The notes beneath the pieces were generated by a model. It was given only the letters and a program-made list of their open reading frames with translations, was not told where the DNA came from and made no database searches. 9,708 nt of DNA, taken from NCBI RefSeq assembly GCF_014201875.1, contig NZ_JACHFL010000042.1, forward strand, positions 1 to 9,708. The letters are read 5' to 3'. Below, one piece after another: positions 5,273 to 9,708 of this stretch. The translations under genes were made by a program, and so were the position numbers. The stretch is from Deinococcus humi. Its GTDB lineage: Bacteria; Deinococcota; Deinococci; Deinococcales; Deinococcaceae. How positions within the stretch are numbered: the stretch's first letter is position 1; the number at the start of each line of letters is the position of its first letter.

Positions 5273-5581
5273 TCAGAGCTCGTGCTGGTCACGGGCTTCG
5301 ACTTTTGCATCAAGCAGCATGTCCCCGGTGGGTATGAAGCTCAGAGGGTCATCACGCCCATGGTCGCCCGGCCAGGCCAGCAGCCCGAGACGCACCCTCC
5401 TGAGCCAACGCACCTCACACTGACAGGACGTGAACTTCGCCGCTCCTGAACCTCCTCGGCCCAGAAGGCCCAGGTCCACCCTCAATAGACATGGCCCCCG
5501 CCCATCCCCTGGAAGAAACCATCTGTGCTCTTGTTCCGCCCGTCTGGCCACGTCCGGCGTCTCATAAATATACACCAGCAC
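5273..5581 (-). CDS. Uncertain protein (102 aa or longer)
   Basis: From the GTG at 5581 the frame gives MLVYIYETPDVARRAEQEHR and so on, to DDPLSFIPTGDMLLDAKVEARDQHEL. Third-position GC is high, as in the neighbouring genes, which favours a real or recently real gene. There is no ribosome site or -10 box at 5581, and the frame stays open further upstream, so the start is unknown. The frame overlaps the plus-strand candidate 5491-5850 by 91 bp. The stop is 50 bp before the 84-aa gene, so it could be the first gene of that operon. The family was not recognised; it may be a fragment. Confidence 0.4.
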   Translation of the reverse strand: MLVYIYETPDVARRAEQEHRWFLPGDGRGPCLLRVDLGLLGRGGSGAAKFTSCQCEVRWLRRVRLGLLAWPGDHGRDDPLSFIPTGDMLLDAKVEARDQHEL

Positions 5582-5850
5582 GCTGGTACGGCAACCTGCT
5601 TCAGCCCCGCGCAGACCTGATTGCGACTCTAAAGGAAAGCGAGCAGGACGCAGATTACGTGATCTGCCACACCGGCAGTGTGCCCCGAAGCGGCTTCAAA
5701 TGGTTCGCCCCAGGGATGACCATGCGCCGGACTGCCGGCGAAGCGCCCTGCGGGCAACCCTATGCCCTGCCAGCCCGGGCTGCCCTGTTGGCGCTGGACC
5801 TGAATCTGGTCTTGAACATCAGCAGGCACAAAAAGCAGGGGCTCGCGTAA
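5491..5850 (+). CDS. Uncertain protein (119 aa)
   Basis: This plus-strand frame has balanced composition and GC-rich third positions. Residues 34-72 (the stretch ending KWFAPG, including ADLIATLKESEQDADYVICH and TGSVPRSGFKW) look like folded protein, while the first 30 residues are less convincing. No ribosome site or -10 box supports the ATG at 5491, so the true start may lie further downstream, which would also remove the antisense overlap with 5273-5581. No family was recognised. Minus-strand frames across the same bases are poorer. Confidence 0.35.
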   Translation: MAPAHPLEETICALVPPVWPRPASHKYTPARWYGNLLQPRADLIATLKESEQDADYVICHTGSVPRSGFKWFAPGMTMRRTAGEAPCGQPYALPARAALLALDLNLVLNISRHKKQGLA

Positions 5851-5958
5851 AGCATCGTGGCCAGAAGCGACCGGTCCAGAGTGCAACCGGAGGGCCGAGT
5901 CCGATCCGCATTCTCGCCAGTTCGCTTGTAAGCCCTTCCGCACCTCCGGGTCAATGTC

Positions 5959-5986
5959 CTTGAATCAGTGCTGAGACTGCTTCAAG
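5959..5986. repeat. Hairpin with 10-bp stem in the gap before the cysteine-peptidase-like gene's end
   Basis: CTTGAA-t-CAGT (5959-5969), loop GCTGAG, then ACTG-c-TTCAAG (5976-5986) give ten pairs with one mismatch. No T-run follows on either strand. Part of it (TTGAATCAGT, 5960-5969) is repeated at 6024-6033, and both copies are followed shortly by GAGACT. The 5851-6049 gap holds nothing else that I can see. It may be a transcript end for the gene that stops at 6050, or a protein-binding site. Confidence 0.45.
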
Positions 5987-6049
5987 CCCCAGACTTTAGG
6001 CCTGGAGTCCCTCTTGACCACGATTGAATCAGTAGAGACTATTGAGGCA

Positions 6050-6901
6050 TCATCTCCTTAACGTATAGCAACTGAGCACCCTGTCCTGTACGTCAAATTG
6101 ACGATACAAGTCATTCAGCCTGAGAGCCTGTCGGGGCGAGTCCCAGCCCTGCGAAGGTTTGTGCAACCCATATCCGCCGCCCAACACAAGGGCTGCATGT
6201 TGAGCCTGCCCGTGACCATCACGCCAGACCAGTACGGTGCCTGGAGCTTCACATTCTGTTGTCTTCGCTGTATACGCTGCCAGCCAGTCTTCGAACGGTT
6301 CACGCAGCATCCATTGGTGCTCGGCCCCTCGTACGCCTGCGCCGGCCATTACCGTACCGAAACAGTTCGGCCCACTTCCAGAAGGGAACGTTCCCGCGAT
6401 TTCACGAACACGCGGCCATGCTGTACGTAAGGCACTCCAGATCTCTTCCGGTACCGCTTGATGCTCACAAGGCAAGCGGCCTTGGCTTGACCAGTGCGCG
6501 AGGAGCTCCCACTCACGTCCAGCAAGCAACGACGGCCACCACACAAAATGCTCGCCCCCAGCTTGCTCCTCCACTTCTGTCAAGAGATCACGCCAATCAG
6601 CAACACACAGCACTTCGCCGCGACCATGCTCAAGTTGAAGGCGCAGCAGTTCGGTGCGAGTGGCGAGTGGCAACGTCAGAAAGTCGGATTCGTTGAGCAT
6701 CACGGCTTGAGGACAGGTCACGCCCCAGAGCTTGAACGTGTCGCGTCCTTCGGGCGAGAATGACGGTGCAGCTGAGATAATGAGTTTCAATGCCTGGCCC
6801 TGCGCTTCTGTCAGATAAAATGGTTGCTGTTCCGGAGCCAGCCAGTTCGCCCAGGACTCCAGGAGCGCCTGATCGATCGGAATATTCAGAATGCGCTGCA
6901 T
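6050..6901 (-). CDS. NlpC/P60-like cysteine peptidase or amidase-type protein (283 aa)
   Basis: The C-terminal third has the layout of an NlpC/P60-type papain-like fold. The nucleophile candidate is C180 in SGPNCFGTVM. There is then a spacer with WM and EPFEDWL, a strand PGTVLVWRDG, the His candidate H235 in QHAALVLGGGYGLHKPS, and a second His (H247) as the third polar residue. In this superfamily the enzymes cut peptidoglycan peptides or related amide bonds; the substrate here is unknown. The first 170 residues are helical, unassigned and have no signal peptide, so the protein may be cytoplasmic. The ATG at 6901 has a weak AGGA about 7 bases upstream. The neighbour upstream on the same strand is a truncated S41 peptidase whose frame overlaps the start by 16 bases. 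The motif match was made by eye. Confidence 0.65.
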   Translation of the reverse strand: MQRILNIPIDQALLESWANWLAPEQQPFYLTEAQGQALKLIISAAPSFSPEGRDTFKLWGVTCPQAVMLNESDFLTLPLATRTELLRLQLEHGRGEVLCVADWRDLLTEVEEQAGGEHFVWWPSLLAGREWELLAHWSSQGRLPCEHQAVPEEIWSALRTAWPRVREIAGTFPSGSGPNCFGTVMAGAGVRGAEHQWMLREPFEDWLAAYTAKTTECEAPGTVLVWRDGHGQAQHAALVLGGGYGLHKPSQGWDSPRQALRLNDLYRQFDVQDRVLSCYTLRR

Positions 6902-7113
6902 AGAGGGATCCTGACAGAAATCGCAGCTGACTGCAGCTCGGAGCCGGCCAGCATGGGATACATGTTCCCACCCTCGTTCAGACGCAGATCAATGATCCAC
7001 CGCTCTGCGCCAGCCGCACCCAGTTCGGCGATCAGATCCTGAACCACGTCCTGATAAAGTCGTCCGTCCGGGAGGGTCCCATCACCAGTCTGAAGCTGCA
7101 CCCTGCCCCGTCC
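6886..7113 (-). pseudogene. Fragment of an S41-family (C-terminal processing) peptidase gene
   Basis: The frame reads YQDVVQDLIAELGAAGAERW and on through WIIDLRLNEGGNMYPMLAG. This is the conserved DLR-x-N-x-GG block of S41 peptidases, where families usually have WIVDLRGNGGGNMYPMLAG followed by more strands and the Ser-Lys catalytic dyad. Here similarity stops at about 6943, the last residues (SELQSAAISVRIPLCSAF) are unrelated, and a TGA blocks the frame at 7114-7116 upstream. Both ends are therefore lost and the active site is absent. The break falls just before the start of the NlpC/P60-like gene, so a deletion or insertion probably joined the two. Confidence 0.65.
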
Positions 7114-7391
7114 TCACCCCTTCACAGCCCCCGCCCCCAGCAGCGCCGGCGGGCAGAGATCCAGGACCTCTGGCGCAGCCGCCAGTCCAGCAGCACCCGG
7201 CGATGGCTGCGCATGGTGGCCCTCTCGCCTGCCTGAAGTGCACTGGTCAATCATCGTCTCGGGCAGGTTGGCCCTCACTTCCTGATTGGCCTCCAATTTG
7301 CCCTGGGCTGCTCCACACGGGCGAGCGTCGTGTCCAGCCAAATGGCCGGGGCCGGTCCGCATTCTCGTCTGTTGGCCTGGACGGCGGGTGG

Positions 7392-7397
7392 TCTAAT
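7392..7397 (+). promoter_or_regulatory. Possible -10 box TCTAAT for the 7404 lipoprotein
   Basis: TCTAAT ends 6 bases before the ATG at 7404, the same spacing as the other leaderless genes here, with one mismatch to TATAAT. The stretch from 7117 to 7391 contains no gene I can support, only short frames that may be decayed coding DNA. Confidence 0.35.
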
Positions 7398-7403
7398 GCC
7401 CTC

Positions 7404-8216
7404 ATGCGACTCCTGCCTCTGGCGCTCCTGTGTGCGGCCCTGCTCAGCGCCTGTCAGGACACCGCGCCGCCCCCCCGCATGCTGAGTGCCGATGAATTGC
7501 GCCCCATGTACCGCGACCTGCCGCGCGAAGCGCTGCCGCCGATCAGCAGCTCCGGGCTGGGCGAGACCTACACGCTGGGCGGCGTGGTCAAAGACTGGCA
7601 GGCCAGCCGGGACGTGGCCCTCTTTCTCGCCCCGTCCCAGCCGGGCAGCCCAGAGGGAGCAGCCGGCACCCTGACGGCCACTGGCCAGATCGAGGTGAGC
7701 GCTCCTCTGAATATCGCCCAGGGGTACGCCACGAAGCTGAGCGACTTGATTCGCAGCGAGGGAACGCTGTGCCCGGTCACCGAACTGAGTTGGAGCAGCA
7801 ATCCAGAGGTGCAGGTGATGGTGGCGACGCTCCTGGTGCGCTGGGCGGACGTGAGTCTCCGGATGAACGCGGCGGCCTTGCGGCCCCAGACCTCGCCCGT
7901 GCCGGTGTGGGCCGATCTCCGCCCCAGCGTCACCCAGACCTCGGCGGGTTCCAGGACAGCGTTCCTGGTCTATTCCCCCGAGGAGGTGACGGTCCTGGGC
8001 GAGAACCGCTGCATCAGCGGTTCAGAGCAGGGCCGGCCGCCCGGACAGAGGTTCGTCCTGCAAACCCAGGTGCGGGCCAGCGTGACGCTCAAGACCGGCT
8101 GGAATGCGTTGTTGAACACCGAGAAGTTGCTGAGCTCGGTGGGCAAGGTGGGCGTGGTTGAGAGGGGCTGGACGGCCCTGCCCGCGGATGAACTGACCAC
8201 CTGGACCTTGCGGTAA
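7404..8216 (+). CDS. Lipoprotein, deinococcal GWN-type (270 aa)
   Basis: The signal peptide MRLLPLALLCAALLSAC ends in a lipobox with Cys at residue 17. The mature protein contains YTLGGVVKDW, GTLTATGQIEVSAPL, a CPVTELSW region, LFLAPSQPG and a C-terminal strand with TLKTGWNALLN. It has two further Cys (in LCPVTEL and ENRCISG). The GWN motif links it loosely to the lipoprotein at 1269. It is probably a beta-rich envelope protein; the function is unknown. The ATG at 7404 is chosen because the frame is open upstream to 7203 without a coding-like sequence and the signal peptide starts here. The next gene follows 54 bp later in the same direction, so the two probably share a transcript. Confidence 0.85.
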   Translation: MRLLPLALLCAALLSACQDTAPPPRMLSADELRPMYRDLPREALPPISSSGLGETYTLGGVVKDWQASRDVALFLAPSQPGSPEGAAGTLTATGQIEVSAPLNIAQGYATKLSDLIRSEGTLCPVTELSWSSNPEVQVMVATLLVRWADVSLRMNAAALRPQTSPVPVWADLRPSVTQTSAGSRTAFLVYSPEEVTVLGENRCISGSEQGRPPGQRFVLQTQVRASVTLKTGWNALLNTEKLLSSVGKVGVVERGWTALPADELTTWTLR

Positions 8217-8237
8217 AGCCGTTGCAGTGGCGGCCAG

Positions 8238-8252
8238 ATCAGGCGGCCTGAT
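8238..8252 (+). promoter_or_regulatory. Perfect palindrome upstream of the 8271 gene
   Basis: ATCAGGC, one base, GCCTGAT is a perfect inverted repeat of 7 bp, or a 6-bp stem with a CGG loop. It lies 5 bases upstream of the Shine-Dalgarno site and 21 bases after the stop of the 7404 gene. It could be an RNA hairpin controlling or protecting the message between the two genes, or a binding site. Confidence 0.4.
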
Positions 8253-8257
8253 ACAGC

Positions 8258-8263
8258 AGGAGG
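8258..8263 (+). promoter_or_regulatory. Shine-Dalgarno site AGGAGG for the 8271 lipoprotein
   Basis: AGGAGG lies 7 bases before the ATG at 8271 and is the best ribosome site in the window. It fits translation from an internal position of a message that begins upstream of 7404. Confidence 0.8.
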
Positions 8264-8270
8264 ATCACCC

Positions 8271-8735
8271 ATGAAGAACAACAAGCACAACAAGGGGACC
8301 AGGCCCTGGCCGCTCCTGGGATTCGCTCTGCTGGCCGGGCTGACCGTCGCCTGCACCAAGCAGGCCATCCCATTGGGCTGGAGCGGCCTAGGCATTCACC
8401 TGAACGCGGGTGAGACCACCACGTACGACGTTGACCTGTACCCGGTTCAGGCGTTGACCTTTGACCTGCATCCCCATGACCCAGCACAGACCGCCACGGC
8501 GACGGGCGGCACCCTCACCATTGGCGGTCAGACACTCAAGGCCTCGGTGAATCCCTCTAACATTGGAAATTTCCATGCTGGGGATCTGTCCGCCATCTTC
8601 TGGAAATGTACCCAGGTCAGGCCGGGCAAAAATGTGGAGGTGCGCTACGCGTTCACGGATGCCAGTGGCCAGACGCTGGAGCAGGGTTCGGCGTTCCTGG
8701 GCAACGTCACCGGCACCTGTCCAGTGTCGAGGTAG
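8271..8735 (+). CDS. Lipoprotein of unknown function (154 aa)
   Basis: A positively charged N-terminus (MKNNKHNKGTRPW) precedes a hydrophobic core and the lipobox LTVAC, with the lipidated Cys at residue 28. The mature protein is beta-rich: GIHLNAGETTTYDVDLYPVQ, LTFDLHPHD, GGTLTIGGQTLKASVNPSN, VEVRYAFTDASGQTLEQGSAFLGNVTG. It has two Cys (FWKCTQV and GTCPVSR) that may bond. It resembles a small Ig-like or adhesion-type domain, with no catalytic motif. It is the second gene of a probable pair with the 7404 lipoprotein. A hairpin at 8777-8797 lies between it and the convergent gene. Confidence 0.8.
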   Translation: MKNNKHNKGTRPWPLLGFALLAGLTVACTKQAIPLGWSGLGIHLNAGETTTYDVDLYPVQALTFDLHPHDPAQTATATGGTLTIGGQTLKASVNPSNIGNFHAGDLSAIFWKCTQVRPGKNVEVRYAFTDASGQTLEQGSAFLGNVTGTCPVSR

Positions 8736-8776
8736 CCTTCAGGGCAAGACGGGCTTCTCGAACATATGACCGCGTG

Positions 8777-8797
8777 ATCCGCCCTTCAGGGGCGGAT
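8777..8797. terminator. Hairpin between convergent genes
   Basis: ATCCGCCC (8777-8784), loop TTCAG, GGGCGGAT (8790-8797) form a perfect 8-bp stem in the 67-bp gap between the 8271 lipoprotein (stop 8735) and the minus-strand gene (stop 8803). There is no long T-run, so it is a terminator by position rather than by sequence strength. Confidence 0.55.
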
Positions 8798-8802
8798 TGC
8801 TC

Positions 8803-9171
8803 TCAACGCCCATCCTGCCCCGCACCAGACCCCACCAGGGAACGGACCACTACCGTGCCATCTGGAGCCACGGTGCACGTCAGAAGGCGGGCAGGCTGCC
8901 TCCCACCCGGGGTGCTGGCGTCGTGATCGCGGACGAACATCTGCGCAGCGGTGGGTTTGGGAAGGCGCTCGGCACCCTTGCCAAAAACAAAGAGGATGGT
9001 TTGTTCGGTGACCCCTAGTGGCTGAGTGGCTTCGTAGGCTGCGGTGCATCGACGCTCGAACGCCCCCATCTGCGAGCTGTCATAGATGATGAGGAGCAAC
9101 GGCACCGCGCCCAGTGTGAGCAGGAGTGGCGTCAGGGTGGCCGTGAGAGGTTTTCTGGCGATCAGGGACAC
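8803..9171 (-). CDS. Membrane-anchored protein of unknown function (122 aa)
   Basis: The N-terminus is short and basic, then residues 9-30 (LTATLTPLLLTLGAVPLLLIIY) form one membrane helix. The rest (about 90 aa, with Cys in ERRCTAAYEATQ and LLTCTVAPDG) would face outward and includes an aromatic strand ILFVFGKG and an acidic-basic loop MFVRDHDASTPGGR. No family was recognised. The start is GTG at 9171; no clear ribosome site or -10 box was seen, and the next internal ATG (codon 35) would drop the helix. It is transcribed away from the right-end gene and towards the 8271 lipoprotein. Confidence 0.7.
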   Translation of the reverse strand: MSLIARKPLTATLTPLLLTLGAVPLLLIIYDSSQMGAFERRCTAAYEATQPLGVTEQTILFVFGKGAERLPKPTAAQMFVRDHDASTPGGRQPARLLTCTVAPDGTVVVRSLVGSGAGQDGR

Positions 9172-9362
9172 TGGGAACAGCCTTTGAGAGGAGGCCAGGG
9201 GATCACGGTGCCCGAATGCTCCCCTGAGTAAGGTCCAAGACTTTCAGAGGTGACAATCTCCTGAACATGCATCAAGGAGAGGATAACGAGACCCGGTCAG
9301 CAACGGATGCAGTCGGGGCCATGAACGACTCCTCCTGGAACCAAAGTCCGACAGCAGACTCC

Positions 9363-9368
9363 GGAGGT
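9363..9368 (+). promoter_or_regulatory. Shine-Dalgarno site GGAGGT for the right-end gene
   Basis: GGAGGT lies 6 bases before the ATG at 9375. It favours that start over the ATG at 9267, which would add a polar, low-complexity 36-residue extension and has no comparable site. Confidence 0.65.
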
Positions 9369-9374
9369 CCCGAA

Positions 9375-9623
9375 ATGACCACACGCCGTTTTAGGATGTG
9401 GAACGCTACCGGAAAGGTCTCGCTGCGTGCGGTGCTTGACGACATTGATGGTGCAGGCTTGATCTGGATCATCGAGTTCTTTGACGGCATCGGCAGGCCG
9501 CCTTCACGATTCTTCAGTGACTCCATTGGCGACTTCGAGCAGTACTTGAGTGAAAACGATCAGGGGTTCCAGGTGTCATGGACCGAGCTGCTCGAATTCG
9601 CCGAAGGCATCCAGTGGGGTTGA
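9375..9623 (+). CDS. Small acidic protein (82 aa), possibly 3'-altered at the terminal repeat
   Basis: The protein is compact and acidic: VSLRAVLDDIDGAGLIWIIEFFDG, a P-P-S-R-F-F loop, a helix SDSIGDFEQYLSENDQGFQVSW and a C-terminal TELLEFAEGIQWG. By size and charge it recalls the small immunity proteins of bacterial toxin systems, but I see no matching toxin gene and cannot name a family. The start at 9375 is set by a strong ribosome site. The TGA stop (9621-9623) lies inside the terminal repeat that begins at 9615, so the last three codons come from the repeat and the original C-terminus may have been longer. Confidence 0.6.
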   Translation: MTTRRFRMWNATGKVSLRAVLDDIDGAGLIWIIEFFDGIGRPPSRFFSDSIGDFEQYLSENDQGFQVSWTELLEFAEGIQWG

Positions 9624-9708
9624 CTCGGTTTCGAGTCGCTAAGGTTAAGCAGCTGTAGCCTGGCACTCGGCTTCCAGGGGCGTCAAGTATCCCAGGCTCG
9701 AATGCCGC
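9615..9708. repeat. Right arm of the 94-bp perfect terminal inverted repeat
   Basis: This is the exact reverse complement of bases 1-94, including the GACTCG/CGAGTC hairpin. It contributes the last codons and the stop of the 9375 gene. Either it belongs to a second, oppositely oriented copy of a repeat beyond the window edge, or it is the terminus of a linear molecule. Confidence 0.95.

Noticed and set aside
4438..5313. A 291-codon minus-strand frame covering the lipoprotein and 340 bp upstream
   Set aside because: The upstream part is Arg/Pro/His-rich shadow of the 84-aa gene. A signal peptide starts at 4971, and the ATGA overlap explains the arrangement.
5629..5943. A 104-codon minus-strand frame
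   Set aside because: It lacks a start signal and covers the same bases as the slightly better plus-strand frame 5491-5850.
7117..7391. Short coding-like plus-strand frame with a charged stretch (RRRAEIQDLW) ending before 7240
   Set aside because: It has no start, no motif and no continuation. It may be decayed coding DNA, but there is nothing to name.
1..9708. CRISPR array, tRNA, rRNA, toxin-antitoxin pair, or known defence system
   Set aside because: No regularly spaced repeats, cloverleaf-like sequence, or recognisable nuclease, helicase or toxin gene was seen on either strand.

Overview
The window is about 60% GC or higher. It holds small secreted proteins and lipoproteins, a few enzymes and several decayed insertion-sequence fragments. 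The best guess for the host is a Deinococcus-type bacterium. Several confident genes have a TANNNT-like -10 box ending only 6-8 bases before the start codon and no Shine-Dalgarno sequence, a pattern known for leaderless mRNAs in Deinococcus. The lipoproteins also look deinococcal. This assignment is inference from style, not from a marker gene.

Ends: bases 1-94 and 9615-9708 are perfect inverted copies of each other. The window is therefore either a complete linear unit with terminal inverted repeats, or (at least as likely) a contig that stops inside two oppositely oriented copies of one repeat such as an IS end. The first and last genes (about 98-706 and 9375-9623) run into these repeats and may be truncated by them.

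Left third (98-2294, + strand): an unrecognised gene, a short IS982-type transposase 3' remnant, a small 88-aa gene that starts just after it, a 239-aa lipoprotein with a good intrinsic terminator, and a second, frameshifted IS982-type remnant. Middle (2291-5581, - strand): a GNAT acetyltransferase, a 150-bp nested inverted-repeat region, a 155-aa secreted protein whose leaderless promoter sits on a third IS982-type remnant, and a translationally coupled pair (84-aa membrane or secreted protein plus lipoprotein). Two uncertain overlapping ORFs follow near 5273-5850. Right third: a cysteine-peptidase-like (NlpC/P60-type) protein on the - strand beside a stump of an S41 peptidase gene, a + strand pair of lipoproteins (7404 and 8271), a convergent - strand membrane-anchored protein, and a small acidic + strand protein at the right end.

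No known defence, secretion or biosynthetic system could be assembled from these genes. The common theme is envelope: four lipoproteins, one secreted protein and two membrane-anchored or secreted small proteins, with peptidase and acetyltransferase genes and IS debris between them. The strongest structural observation is that two unrelated genes (864 and 4107) share a gapless homologous upstream segment of about 115 bp. It consists of the tail of an IS982-type transposase, a conserved 14-bp motif and the -10 box that probably drives the gene.
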